Assembly (NCBI GenBank): GCA_030159075.1
Contig: BROG01000133.1
Location: forward strand, 1-64,000
Reading direction: 5' to 3'
DNA: 64,000 nucleotides
Origin: Atrina japonica
Taxonomy: Eukaryota > Mollusca > Bivalvia > Pterioida > Pinnidae
Below are positions 47,065-59,109 of the stretch, piece after piece. The translations under genes were made by a program, and so were the position numbers. How positions within the stretch are numbered: position 1 is the first letter of the stretch; the number at the start of each line of letters is the position of its first letter. The notes below the pieces were generated by a model that did no database searches, was not told where the DNA came from, and saw only the letters and a list, made by a program, of their open reading frames with translations.

Positions 47065-47675
47065 TATCTTTGCCTTTACTGAGAATGAGGATCCTAAATC
47101 AAAATCAATATTATGAAGATCCTAGAGTTTTTAGTGAAAAACGTCTTAATGCAGGAAAGGTTTTTCAACAGAAAGTCGGCATTTTAATGGGTATCAATTG
47201 TGCCCCCCTTGATGACAATTTTTTGTATTCGTATGAATCGGAATTGATGTCTGCTCTCTACACATAAGAAATAGTTACCATCTTACAAGTACATCGACGA
47301 CGTGCTGTTTATAACTAATCCAGAATTTCAAAATTACATAAGGCAGATGTAACCTGTTGAACTCTAGATAAATGCGATGACAAAGAGCAGCACATTTGCT
47401 TCTTCCCTATATATTTACTCCTGTCGATTTGGAAGGACAGTCAACTGCTCACCTCCCTTTATGACAAATGTGACTTCCCATTCCTTAGTAGTAATAGCCT
47501 GTCTTCTCTTGTCTTTGGCGTTTTCATTTCACAACTTATATGTTATTGGTCGACAGGTGATTGTTTACTCATCCATGGCACCTGATCCCACCTCTTGATT
47601 TCAAGAGGTCTGTGTTTCTCCATTTTTTACCAGATATCCTAATGATTTATATTGGTATCTGAGACTTTTTATATC
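47065..47675 (+). mobile_element. Penelope-like reverse transcriptase fragment
   Basis: Frame 46983-47267 contains KVFQQKVGILMGINCAPL and NFLYSYESEL. After a frame break, KYIDDVLFITNPEFQNYI follows near 47286-47340 with the catalytic YIDD box. 47430-47550 corresponds in another frame to the CDFPFLSSN region. The piece ends in the tail repeat (47565-47675). The active-site box is present but the gene is truncated and frameshifted. Confidence 0.75.
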
Positions 47676-47679
47676 ATGC

Positions 47680-48480
47680 CAAGGCATGCTCCTCTTATGA
47701 TTGTTTTATCCGGAGAGCCAAACTACTCGCACAGGGATACGTTGTTGAACACTTGAAATTATCACTTAAGTTTTATGGTCGACACAATATGAAGTCTATA
47801 TGACACCTGCTCCTATCCCGTTTGGGATTTGCAATTGCTGTTCACGTTAAGACCATTATGATTTCCAAACTGTCGTACTCTAATGGACTTGTTGAAATAT
47901 CTATTGTCACATCTTCATTTTTACCTTTAAGCTGAGCTAGGAAGATAAAAAGCTTTTAGACTTTGAATAATAAAAATGTTTTGAAACATTCCCACTTCCT
48001 CTCCCCCACAGAGAAGACATATTTGTAATTGTTTCACCGGAAATAAATCCCACAACAGATATAAAAGGCGGATTAGCTATCTGTATTCGTAACGCGAAAG
48101 GTGCGAAGTGCCAGAAGCTGAATAAAACTCACGGACTCATACCGGCACTTCTCAACAAAAATAAACATTTGTGTCTCGAGTGAAGTTTTCTGCGACGTAC
48201 AAATAGTAAAAATCAGAGTAACGGTTAGTTCATCAATTCTAAATCCAAAAGTTATTCCATTACACTAAATGTCAATCACCTTCCAAAACAAAAACAAAGC
48301 GATCTGCTTTTTAATGTCATTCGGTCATTGAGCCATGTTTCTTCTTCCGGTAAACAGCGATGTGTACCGAAAAATAATATTCAAAGTTCAAAATCTTTTT
48401 ATCTTCTTTATCTTAGCTCAGCTTTGATATTTCCTATCTTACAGTGATTTAATTGTTTCCTTCATGTTTCACTTTGCATA

Positions 48481-48560
<80 letters not shown>

Positions 48561-49200
48561 GCATTGGTAAGTTAATTTGATATTAATGTATTCTATACTA
48601 ATGTACAAACGTTACCTAGGGTATATGGAGTCAGCTCCTAAACTATGACATATCTCCAGATCAAAGATATCAATATGTAGTAGTGTACAGCATCTCTATT
48701 TTTATAAATCTATATTGTTATTTTATCGTACTTACCCGGTTTTGTAATACTTTTAGGATTAAAGATGCCAAATATCTCAGTTTTATCATAATCATTTAAC
48801 ATATTAAAACTCAGAGTATACTGGTATGAATATTTTCAGAATGATAGATAGTGATTCAAGTTTGATTATTTTGACAATCTCAATACCTTTTCTCTGTTTG
48901 TACGAGTCATGAGGTGATCATTAGTAGTTACTTTTCAGACAACTTATATATACGTATACGATGACTGCAGACACATAGGTTGATACACGCTACTAAATAA
49001 CCCTTGTCTGTGGATTTCTGTACAAAAAACCAGTAGACAAATAAATTGATACACACTACTGAATTATCCGTCAGTGGTATTCTATGCAAAGAAGCAATTC
49101 GATAAAAATAATAATCCATAATGAATGTGTTCAAAAAGAAAAGTCAAACCTTTTTAAATAAACAAATAAATAAAACCTGTAATCATTGTACAACAAGATT
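47680..49200. other. Intergenic region with (TA)n run
   Basis: No gene recognised. 48484-48557 is a (TA)n microsatellite of about 36 units. Confidence 0.6.
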
Positions 49201-49219
49201 TAACATAAATTTATCTATA

Positions 49220-49600
49220 AGTATACAAAACACAGACACCAAAGTATTAATCATAAGGTGGTCAGAAAAGGTATACAAATCTGGTGAACATTGGACAAAC
49301 ACAGACACCAAAGTGTCATCCGTCAGATGGTCCAAGAGACAGTATACAAACCTGGTGATCATTGAGCAAACACATATGCCCAAGTATTAACCGCCTGGTG
49401 GTCCAAGAGACGGTATGCAAATATGGTGAAACAAACAGATACTATAGTATCAACCGTCAGGTGGTCCACAGACAGTATAAAAATCTGATGAACACTGCAT
49501 AAACATAGGAAGATCCAGAGGTGTGATCTGGCACCATGAAAGAGTAAGAATCACCTGTCGACCGGTCACACCTGCTGTGAGTCCGCAATCAAATAAAATA
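49220..49600 (+). repeat. Tail repeat expanded into ~70-bp tandem units
   Basis: About four units beginning ACACAGACACCAAAGT or a variant (near 49231, 49301, 49371 and 49436). Each contains GGTGGTCCAAGAGACNGTAT and ACAAATCTGGTGA. The last runs on into the rest of the tail repeat (CCAGAGGTGTGATCTGGCACCATG, GTCGACCGGTCACACC). Related to solo tails at 37628, 42222 and 50993. Confidence 0.75.
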
Positions 49601-50016
49601 AGCAAAGAACAAACGCTAAGATAGAAAGCTAGACAATTGTATATAAAGTGTATGTTTTCACTTCAAGGAGGAGGTTTTCTTGTAAGGTATACGGACATAC
49701 TGCTAAATTATCACTTGGTATCTATACCACTATTTATTTGTGTGCAATTTACAATTTATGGTAGACCGTTCGAGTCCCTGAGGGTATACATAAACCTACT
49801 ACCTGGTATTTCGGTACCATGCTGATAATCTTATACTAGAGTAATATTTGGCACTGATAACGCCATTTAAATTCGAAAGTTTTCTAAAGCTATGATAGTC
49901 ATCTTTTTAAAATGGTTACTCTTAAGACGGATTTCGGCTATACTTTTAAGATTTATTATTTGACCTTGTATGATACCACTTTCCCTTTAGAAAATACATA
50001 TACATTTTAAATTGGA

Positions 50017-50060
50017 ACTCAACTGATGAAATTTAATTGACAGAAACGATCGTCTTGAGC
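50017..50060 (+). ncRNA. Hammerhead ribozyme motif (copy 2, partly decayed)
   Basis: CTGATGA (50023-50029), GAAAC (50043-50047) and palindromic ACGATCGT are intact. Stem I is CTCAA/TTGAG, with the outermost pair lost (A opposite C). Stem II has mutated so that GTC/GAC no longer pairs (ATT opposite GAC). Predicted cleavage after C50054, but activity is doubtful. Confidence 0.7.
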
Positions 50061-50299
50061 ATTATAACTTTGGTATTATGTTTATAATATTTATAACCAC
50101 CAGGTCGTTGCCATGGCTGGTGGACCGTTTGAGTCCCCAAGGTTATTCGTATTTCGGTACCAGCTGATAATCTTATACTAGAGTAATATTTGGCACTGAT
50201 AACACCATTTAAATTCGAAAGTTTTCTAAAGCTATGATAGTCATCTTTATACAGTGGTTACTCTAAGACGGATTCGGCTATACTCTTATTTAAATTGGA

Positions 50300-50343
50300 G
50301 CTCAACTGATGAAGTCTAATTGACAGAAACGATCGTCTTGAGC
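50300..50343 (+). ncRNA. Type I hammerhead ribozyme motif (copy 3, intact)
   Basis: Stem I GCTCAA/TTGAGC (50300-50305, 50338-50343), CTGATGA (50306-50312), stem II GTC/GAC with an A-A closing mismatch, GAAA (50326-50329) and stem III ACG..CGT. Predicted cleavage after C50337. The stem III loop is only two bases but the arm is self-complementary, favouring a dimeric fold. Confidence 0.88.
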
Positions 50344-50992
50344 ATTATAACTTTGGTATAATGTTTATAATATTTTAAAATGCATAAAAGTAAGAATTCA
50401 ATCTGATATACATTTAAATGCATGTTCTTACATCCATTATAACGAGTCGATTGAACCGTCCCACATTTTATTCAGAAAACTTAACAAAGACATGAGTCAT
50501 GGTTCAAGATATCAATTGCATATCTGGCATGTTGTAAAGGTAAAATTTATCAAATCCAAGTTCATATTTTACAACGCGATAAAATTACTTTTCAAATACT
50601 TTACAAATACGAGCATCATTTCAAACAAGCTTTTCACAAACAGCATATAATACGCCCATCATGTTTGTCTGATAATACAAAGACTTGCCAAACGTATTCG
50701 GTAACTTGTATTTTTTACTATGTATTTCATATAAAACCACAGCTTTTCCAAACATTTTTGTGAAGTCATCTCTTATAAGATTCCAATAAAATTTACTTCA
50801 TCCAACACTGAATATTTCAAAGTTTCATTGGTTATCTGGTGGACTTCTTGTATACAAAGATATATGAGAGTTGTTAGGAATTATCTAAAGATCATTTTGA
50901 CAAAATTTAAAGGTCAAGGTCACAGGCACCTAAAACGGAAATATATATATTTATTTATGGATAGAGAGAGAGAGAGAGAGATTTTAAAAGAG

Positions 50993-51125
50993 TTCAGGAG
51001 ACAAAATACAAATCAGGCTAAATATGGAAACATACTGTTGGACATCTGAAAATCCAGTGGTGGGATCAAATGTCATGAATGAGAAAGCATCCCCTGTCCA
51101 CTGGATACGGCTCCACAAATAAATT
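50993..51125 (+). repeat. Dispersed tail repeat (solo copy)
   Basis: Contains ACAAATCAGGCTAAATATGG, CTGAAAATCCAGTGGTGGGATC, AATGTCATGAATGAGAAAGC and ATCCCCTGTCCACTGGATAC in the tail-repeat order. A short (GA)n run precedes it at 50963-50980. Confidence 0.6.
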
Positions 51126-51288
51126 CAAATGAAATGATTGAGGAATGTATCTTTGTTTTGATTAATAAAGACGATTCAACAATTTCCTATATACCTGTCC
51201 GACTTTTTAATCAAATAAATCAATCATATAAACACTAAACAATGACATGGGATTTTTTTTTTAATATGGCACTTCCATGTTACTATTA

Positions 51289-51575
51289 AACAAGATGTAT
51301 TTGTGAAACACAAATTCCCCAAGGCCCAACAAATTTCTATGCTGGCAAATATTGCAATGTCCTACAATTTTACCCCACCGTACCCCTAGGGGCATGTGAT
51401 GTCAATGAAGTGTGACCAACCCTTAGATGAACTTAGAGTCTAAGTTTGGTTACTGTATCACAATCCAAACTTGAAATATTGCACTTTATATGTAAGCAGG
51501 ATGGAATTACGGGCAGACAGATGGACGATCCAAACACTAGATGCCCAGGCGGACTTTTCTGGCCAGGGGCATAAA
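51289..51575 (+). repeat. Short dispersed-type element
   Basis: Starts AACAAGATGTATTTGTGAAA with an internal palindrome (ATTTGTGAAACACAAAT) and ends CCCAGGCGGACTTTTCTGGC. The form resembles small non-coding elements of bivalve genomes. Only one copy is seen here, so the limits are approximate. Confidence 0.35.
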
Positions 51576-52250
51576 AATGTTGAAATTAAAAATCAAACAT
51601 TAGCAAACTTTCACAATTTTTTTTTATTATGTTCACTGTTAGTATGATCAGGACTTTATCATGTCTGCAGAATTAAACTGAGGCTTCCTCCGTCTTTCAT
51701 CAAAACACCAACACATGTTAAGTGCTCTGCCAACATTACATTTTCAGATATACTACCAACCAGAAATCCATCAAATTGGTCTGCATGTCTTTGGTCAAAG
51801 CTGACCTCCAATCTGACTCGACTCTTCATACAAGACAGTTAATAAGGTCAAGCAGTTCTGTGAACTAATGAACCGAGTGTTCCACGGTCCGAATTACCCG
51901 CGATTTCTGCCTCACATGTTATGCATCATCTGGACCATCCGAGCGCACAAGCATGTGGTTGCATAATTCAAGCACATTGCAAATAAATGATGTCTTCATG
52001 GTTTATATCAAAGATGGCCTTCATTGTTGTAAAAACAATATGTTCATTCATTACAATACTGTAGATTACTTTTATTCCACATGGAATTTATTCGCATTTA
52101 TCAGCCAGACACCTCGAACGCAAATTCAAATTCCTTGCAAAATTTCAAACAATAATTGCTGAATTTTCGTGAATAAGATGTATACAGACATGTACAACTT
52201 ACATGTTTTAATCGTCCATTAGTCCTCTCCTTTTCTTTTATCCATCCAGC

Positions 52251-53325
52251 AGTGGCGGATTCAGGGGGATAAGCCCCCTCCCCTGGACACTAAAGTATAG
52301 ATGCTGATACAGTAAAAATCAACACAAAAGCCCAGAGGTTAACAAAAATGTTTAAAACCATTATATTTTTGATAAAAAGTTAGAAAATTAATAATAAATA
52401 ATTTACCAAAATTTCCATGCCTCGCTACACTCTGCAAAACTTATATATTAACATTAACATGTCTGGAATCCATAAAAAGGCTTCCCTGAGCTTTTAAAAA
52501 TCAAAATTTTTCTGGGCTCCATCATCATTTTCATGCATTTGTGTTTGCTGAAACTCAATTTCTTTTGGATATATGATATGTATGTCAATTTAATTAATGC
52601 AATATTTTTCTGAATAAAAAAAACAAGTGGCAGTGTGATAATTTTAAAACTCTCTGGACTTCAAATATTGAACATTTATGGGAAGCATACCCTGGGCAAC
52701 AGTGATTTTTGTATCAGAACTTTAGAGAATACCTGCTCCATTTTCCAAATTTATCTATCAACGATATGTTCAAAGAGGTCATAAATCATTGTCTAAAGGA
52801 TACTAGACCAGAATTCTGACTCAGTTTTAAATTACCCTTTTAGCTGATCCAACCTTCTTTTATGAAAACGATTTATAAGTGGATTGCTATGTGGGTTTTC
52901 ACGTCAGAATGCAGAAAAAGGGACCCAAAATTAAAAAAATTTATCTGAAAGATGCCTAAAACCTGACCCTAATGAAATATTGCCTCACAATTAATTCAAC
53001 ACCTAGAAATATGTGCAGTGACCAGGGAGAGAGTGTCCCCTGAAGTTGATGAGTTAAGTGTAAAACCATTAATCTTTCCATAAAAGTCAGAAAAAAAAAA
53101 AAAAAAATTTCCAAAAATTGAAATCAAAATTTCATCCCTCCAACTTTAAATCCTTAACCCAATTTAATGAGATATATACTTGCCCCCCCCCCCCCTTCCA
53201 TTTTTATTTCTTTACTAACCCACTGCACAAAAACATACCATTTTCAGGTGTAGTGTCTCATCACCCCACCCCCACCCCCAAAAAACCTGTTATGCCCCCT
53301 TGAAAATTCCTGGATCCACCCACCC
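52251..53325. mobile_element. Possible element bounded by inverted GGCGGATTCAGG / CCTGGATCCACC ends
   Basis: AGTGGCGGATTCAGGGGGAT at the left is the imperfect inverse complement of TCCTGGATCCACCC at the right. Between lies non-coding AT-rich DNA with A- and C-homopolymers (53089-53107, 53184-53195). Confidence 0.4.
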
Positions 53326-53567
53326 CTTACTAGTTTCTTCCGATTTCACAATGTATTTGATGATTAAATGATATTTTGCTGGTATCACTGTCCGTGAAGA
53401 CAATGATTTACTTTGTTTCTTTTCAACAGAGTCTATGCGGGATTGCAGATCTTATTTCCAGTGATAGTCAATGCGCATACCTGGATATTTGTGAGTGACC
53501 CTAATTGCATAACAGCTTTACAACTAGATCTTAAAATTTGTGAACTTTTCAGAAAAGAAACAATGTA

Positions 53568-53745
53568 CAGTAAAACCTGTATATAGTGACCACCCAAGGG
53601 ACCAAAAAAAATTGACGATTATGTACAAGTGACCCTTATACACAGGTTCAGTTTGGTTGAAGTATGCAGTCAATGGACTTGAAAAATTGGCCTTTATAGA
53701 CAGGTAATCCTTATATAGGGGTGGCCGCTTTATCAGGTTTTACTG
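53568..53745. mobile_element. MITE with CAGTAAAACCTG inverted ends
   Basis: Left end CAGTAAAACCTGTATATAGT and right end TTTATCAGGTTTTACTG are inverse complements over at least 12 bases, extended by GTGACCACC against GGTGGCCGC inside. 178 bp, no coding. Confidence 0.75.
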
Positions 53746-53749
53746 AAAA

Positions 53750-55198
53750 TCATTGTCCTTAAGGACAATGCCTTTAAAAATCACCTATCTGTATATATAT
53801 AACGCAAAATATTTAATGAAAAATAAAACAATGCAAACATCGAAGGGACATAAAACAATTGCAAACATTGAAGGGACATAACTCTTACTTAAAAAAATCG
53901 CAATTGCACTCATATTACACTCAACAAGCTACATTTGTAAAGATCGCAAATTCAAAATGTTTTTCTAGTATATAAACGCAAATTCAGATATTCGCGAAAA
54001 GACAAAGGAAGAAGGTATTGCGAAATAAAAGTAATCTACAGTACTAACATACTTAAACAGGATATGTTCAGAGTTTCATAAATATTAAGATTTATTTTCA
54101 CCTGTCCCATCGCACAGATTAGGTACAACTTCCACCTGCCAGACTTGCCTGTACTGGACAGCTAGACAGTCCTTCATGACAACCTTGATCTACCATTGAA
54201 TTCAAAATACCATAATATTTCAAAATACTATTTTCATACAAATATTACAATACAAAAGTTCTGACAATCACAAACCTTTATTTTGTTACTATGGCAAACA
54301 ATGCCATCAAAACAATTTTCATTCAATTTGGAATGTCCAAATACATCTGTGTACCAATTTTCCTAAAACATCTCAACTTGCCCAATCAGTGACCTTACTT
54401 TTGTTGCCATGGCAACTGACACTTTTGTAACATCTGAATTGAATTAGAAATACAAAAAAACTATTTTTCATCAAAATCTGACTTGTCGTTAGCAATATGT
54501 CTTGAATCAAAGTCACGACACACTGATTTGGCATAAGGAATACCTGTATTAAGAATGAGATTGAATGATAAAAACTTGCTCTCTCCTTCTTTTCTTGTGT
54601 TTGGACCGTGTCAAGAAATTGTCAAGACTGGTAACAGAGGTATAACATATACACAAATAGATGTGCCTGAAGATCTGAACTTTGCAGATGACATCATATT
54701 TTTGCATATCGTCATGCTGGACAATTCCACAGATCTAGATTAAATTGCCTAGCAAATAAGACCAACTATCAATGCCAAATAAAACAAAAAGAACACAGAA
54801 CCATTAAGAAGTAAAATGGTCTGGGGCAGAAAAGCTTCAAGGATTTTCCTTTACAAAGTGAAATGAAAAAACAGATGACCTATTCTGTGACCCAAGTAGA
54901 GTATTTCATCCCCAACATGTTTATGCATTCCTTTAAAAACAAAATGAAATGAAAACGATCAATTTTACTTTCAAAATATTTAATAAAACATTTTAATGAA
55001 TGAATTTCAAATGGGAGGTAAGAGATATGTATCACATTCTAACACTGAATACAGAGCTCAGTAACTAAATGATATTACATTTTATCAGGAGAACAAGATA
55101 CATGTTACATAATAATACAATAGCCGTATCACAGATATCTTAAGTATCACAGATGACAAAATTAACAATATACATTTGTTGACTGGGTACGAGGTTAA
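53750..55198. other. Intergenic region, nothing secure
   Basis: A 20-bp perfect palindrome (CATTGTCCTTAAGGACAATG) lies at its left edge. The 62-codon frame at 54555-54743 ends with LNFADDIIFL, possibly a tiny reverse transcriptase relic, but the rest does not support it. Confidence 0.4.
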
Positions 55199-55200
55199 TG

Positions 55201-55279
55201 TGTGTTATGTTCAACCAGAGGATCGACTGTTGCCTGAGGCCAAAGGCAACAGTTTGGTCCGAGGGTTCAACATAACACA
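55201..55279. repeat. Nested fold-back hairpin
   Basis: TGTGTTATGTTCAACC (55201-55216) pairs with its exact inverse complement at 55264-55279. Inside, ACTGTTGCCT (55226-55235) pairs with AGGCAACAGT (55243-55252). Likely a small palindromic MITE. Confidence 0.8.
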
Positions 55280-55756
55280 TGTTGACCAAAAAGTCTGTCT
55301 ACAAATGTTTTGTTATACCTATATTTTTTGGTTTTGTATACTCTTCTATCACTGATTTTTATGAAACAAATTATTCATAGGGATATCACAAATGCTTAAT
55401 GACGGAAATTGCCAAGTAATGGCCAAGACGTACCAAACAGTAATGAGCTGTGATTTAAGCGTTCAACATTTCATGCAAAACCAGTCAACATCAGTTAACA
55501 TATTTGTGAGGCAAACATCTGGAATTTTGGCCTTTTTTCCATTATAGGAGAGTATAGAAAATTAAAAGTAAAGGTATAAAAAATAACTATATTGTATATG
55601 ACTTCCAAATATAACAAATAGGGTACATACAATTTACAAAACTAACAATCTTTTAAGCTTATAAACCCAAAATTTGCCAGTAAATATCATTACTAAATAT
55701 ACATAAATCTTGCCATATGCAAAAATGAAATACAAATGTATTAAAAGAACCACAAT

Positions 55757-56150
55757 ATCTACCTGTTACAACACATAGTAACAATCAAAATCTGCCTGTT
55801 ACAACACATAATAACAATCAATATCTACCTGTTACAACACATAATAACAATCGATATCTACCTGTTACAACACATAATAACAATCGATATCTACCTGTTA
55901 CAACACATAATAACAATCGATATCTACCTGTTACAACACATAATAACAATCGATATCTACCTGTTACAACACATAATAACAATCGATATCTACCTGTTAC
56001 AACACACAATAACAATCAATATCTACCTGTTACAACACATAATAACAATCAATATCTACCTTTTACAACACATAATAACAATCAATATCTACCTGTTACA
56101 ACACATAATAACAATCAATATCTACCTGTTACTACACATAATAACAATCC
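55757..56150. repeat. 33-bp minisatellite, ~12 copies
   Basis: Unit ATCTACCTGTTACAACACAT + AATAACAATCGAT repeats at 33 bp with few differences. The period is a multiple of three and leaves an open minus frame that is not a gene. Confidence 0.95.
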
Positions 56151-56159
56151 AAATTGCTG

Positions 56160-57567
56160 TAGACTAGAGGAATATATCATCTATATTAAATAACAAAAAA
56201 TAATAATTATCTTCATTTCAAGAGTATTCTCATCTCATTTAAAACAAATGATTACCATATCTTCAATAGAAACATATACCAAACTAATTTGAAATTTCAC
56301 TGTCATTGTGACTTTTAAACAAGTTTTGACTTTGAAAAAAAATTATAATGCTTTTGAAACACCCCAGATTTATTATTCCACAGGCAGACATTTTTGTTAA
56401 ATGTCATCAATAGAAATTGGCTTGCAATTCCGCTATAAAAGGCAAGACCGCAGAACGACAATTATTTCACACCTGTACTCCCAAAGTGAAACAATGGACA
56501 GATGACATGTAATCAAAACATACTCTGTACTCAAATCATAAACATTCCGCATTAATTTTTACATCAAAGACTTCAATAAAGATACAATTAGTTTTAAATT
56601 CATTATTTTAGTATCCATAAAATAATATTTACTATGAAAGTAAAAATAAATAAAATCCTACCAGTAATCTGCACCCTTTTTCGATATGTTGTTTCCATAG
56701 TGTCACATATTCTGGTGAACTTGGTAAAGTGAGGAGTTGAGTTACACACACTTGACCAAAGACAAGGTACCCCTTCTCATATTTTTACAAATATGACAAA
56801 AAATAACCATTATAAGAGATATATTTGTGAAACATTGCTATCAAATTATTCGAAATAGATTCAAATGGTCTTGTTAAACGAGCCGAGTGTTTGAATATAT
56901 ATTTCCGAGTCAACAACCTTGGTCTGACTTGTCCTTTATTTGTTATTTTTCGGAAGTGAGAACTTTCATTTCATAACAAGTGGTCTGAACTTCTGTTTGT
57001 TTATAATTCTACAATTTTCTCCTGGGGAATTTGGAATTATGTTTGATATTCTCATCTTTAAACTGATTAATTACATGCTTGTGAACTGTATATTAGTGGG
57101 TGAAATGTGCAGATAGAGTAAATGAACTTTGTTGATATCAATATTTATTTTCGACAAACATGTGAGTTATACTCAAAATTCATTACTTTACACATTCGTT
57201 CTATGCAACTTTAGTTAGACAATGAGACTGATTTTGCAAACTTGCCTTTTATATCTGTTATGGGAGCTTGTTTCTACTCGGAAAACTAAACAAATATGGC
57301 TACCAATATAAGTAAAACACTGGAGATGTTTAAAAGACTATATATTTTTTTTTTATTTGATTAAATTGGTTTTAAAATTGAGAAGACAGCTTTAATTATA
57401 ATTTTATCACAGGAAAATTATACTAACTAGTTTGAAATTACAGATAATTTTATCAACTGTGACATAGAATACTAATAGGATCTCAATATCAAGATAATAT
57501 TTCTGTATAATTTACACCAAAAACCAAAGCTTATTTGTCTCATGAACAATTCACGCAATCTATTCAT
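56160..57567. other. MLH3 3' flanking region
   Basis: AT-rich, no gene recognised. The part adjacent to 57567 should include the MLH3 3' untranslated region; several AATAAA-like sites exist on the minus strand and I cannot choose between them. Confidence 0.4.
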
Positions 57568-57621
57568 TTAATCCGGTTGACAAATTTTGGCAATTTTCCA
57601 AAGGTTCACACGCTTTGGTTC
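57568..57621 (-). CDS. MLH3: MLH3 last coding exon
   Basis: Minus strand: acceptor TTTTTTTCAG ends at 57622, then 17 codons beginning EPKRVNLWKIAKI and TAA at 57568-57570. The short tail after the CxHGRP exon matches the lysine/arginine-rich, tryptophan-containing end expected of MLH3, here shorter than in vertebrates. It joins the exon at 58961-59109 in phase 0. MLH3 pairs with MLH1 in mismatch repair and meiotic crossover resolution. Confidence 0.8.
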   Translation of the reverse strand, partial: EPKRVNLWKIAKICQPD

Positions 57622-58321
57622 CTGAAAAAAACAAAAAACAAATTCAATTATAGTAAAAATATATTGATAACTTGATTTAAAACCTTTTCATTCTCTACAG
57701 TACATAAAGATATTAAATCTTTTAAGTCTTAAAATCTCACCTGTACTTTAACATGTTTATTAGTAAAGTGTGACAAGCATGTATTATTAATTAGTACATC
57801 ACTTGACAACTCCTTGGCTCTTGATTAGTTATATACATGCTTTCTAATCAATGTAGTATCAATCTTCTCTTGACAATGGGCAAATATACCTGACAACAGG
57901 CACAATTCTTAATGGATCAATCTTTCAGCAGGGCTAAATAATGCCCTTACATTTACTTTCCCTTAACTAGATGTGCAGTTCTTAACAACAAATATGCCCA
58001 AGACATGGAATTCTATAAGTCCATCATGGAGTCAATATAGAAACTATTGAAATCAGTAAGATTCTATGTACTTTTTTCAAGTACCAAATAGTTTAACACG
58101 GGTTGCACTAAATCTATAATGACCCTTTTCCTTGTGAATCGTTTTCCTAAAGTGTTGTCTGGTTAGATATTATCACTTCATCTATGAATCAGGGAATATA
58201 CCTCCCCAGACAGCACTTTAGGAAAACTGTTCCCCCCGGGAAGTGCCATAACAGATTAATACCATAATTTTTAATTTTTATATAATATAAAATTCAGTTT
58301 TATATAAAACATAACTTATAA

Positions 58322-58750
58322 ATAGCCTTGACGGTCACCTGAGCATGACTCCAATACAGCCAAAATACCCGCCATTTACTAAAGTGCCCCCTAGTGGCAT
58401 GTTTATTGATGATTTCATTTTAATTCGCAAACTTTGTAGACAAGACAATCCTGCACACAAAATTTGAAAGTCATCTGATCATTGGTTCATAAGAAGAAGA
58501 TTTTTAAAGATTTACCAAGTTTTAGTACTTTTTGGCCCCTTTTGATGCCCCTATGGGCCCTAGCCCCTTTTCCTTCGCAAAATCAATGCAGCTTCACATG
58601 GGGATACTTCCTGCCAAGTTTGGTTGAAAATGGCCCATTGGTTCTTGAGAAGAAGTCGAAAATGTTTAAAAGTTAACAACACACGACAGACGACGACATA
58701 CAAAAGACAAATGCTATAGGTCACCTTGAGCCTTTGGCTCAGGTGACCTA
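58322..58750 (+). mobile_element. Short copy of the GGTCACC-ended element, in MLH3 intron
   Basis: Begins ATAGCCTTGACGGTCACCTGAG and ends CTATAGGTCACCTTGAGCC TTT GGCTCAGGTGACCT, a terminal hairpin with one bulge. Internal blocks (CCATTGGTTC, GAGAAGAAG, CCAAGTTTGGTTGAAA) recur in 42682-45020. It lies within the last MLH3 intron, antisense to the gene. Confidence 0.65.
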
Positions 58751-58770
58751 ATAAAGCTGATATTACTGCA

Positions 58771-58920
58771 AGACACAATAAAGAGACATGTCTGTTTGTC
58801 CTAAGTATTTGATATTGTCATCCCTGACACAAAAGTGAGATACATGTCTCAGTAAAGAGACATGTCTGTTTGTCCTAAGTATTTGTCCTCCCTGACACAA
58901 AAGTGAGATACATGTCTAAG
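58771..58920. repeat. ~75-bp direct duplication
   Basis: AAAGAGACATGTCTGTTTGT ... CCCTGACACAAAAGTGAGATACATGTCT occurs twice in succession; the second copy lacks about 7 bases. Confidence 0.85.
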
Positions 58921-58960
58921 TAGGACCTTTGTTTAAATCAAATAATTAATTGCAACTTAC

Positions 58961-59109
58961 ATATTTCTTATTAATCTTATCAGTTTGTAAGAGAGGCATA
59001 ACTGACGGTCTTCCATGAGCACACTGGAATGGCAGCTTACATTCAGATAGTGCCTGTAACAATTCTTCACACTCGGATACTGACAAAGGATCACCAAATT
59101 TAACAGCAC
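58961..59109 (-). CDS. MLH3: MLH3 penultimate exon (CxHGRP endonuclease motif)
   Basis: 149 nt bounded on the minus strand by acceptor TTTTACCACAG and donor GTAAGTT. Two bases complete a split glycine codon, then 49 codons: AVKFGDPLSVSECEELLQAL, KLPFQCAHGRPSVMPL and DKINKKY. FQCAHGRP is the conserved C-terminal metal-binding motif of MutL endonucleases and matches MLH3 specifically (vertebrate MLH3 has the same QCAHGRPS). Phase 2 in, phase 0 out, consistent with both neighbouring exons. Confidence 0.93.

Larger units (their letters stand above)
49763..50380 (+). mobile_element. Tandem dimer of hammerhead-bearing repeat (retrozyme)
   Basis: Two consecutive units share ordered blocks (CCGTT.GAGTCCC, TATTTCGGTACCA, CTTATACTAGAGTAATATTTG, ATTTAAATTCGAAAGTTTTC, AGACGGATT.CGGCTATACT, hammerhead, ATAACTTTGGTAT.ATGTTTATAATATTT). 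The predicted cleavage sites, after 50054 and 50337, are 283 bp apart. There is no reading frame. Tandem arrays of a few hundred bases with one hammerhead per unit are the hallmark of metazoan retrozymes, mobilised as circular RNA by another retroelement's enzymes. Confidence 0.85.

Noticed and set aside
55818..56015. 65-residue repetitive protein on the minus strand
   Set aside because: Translation of a 33-bp minisatellite whose period is a multiple of three.
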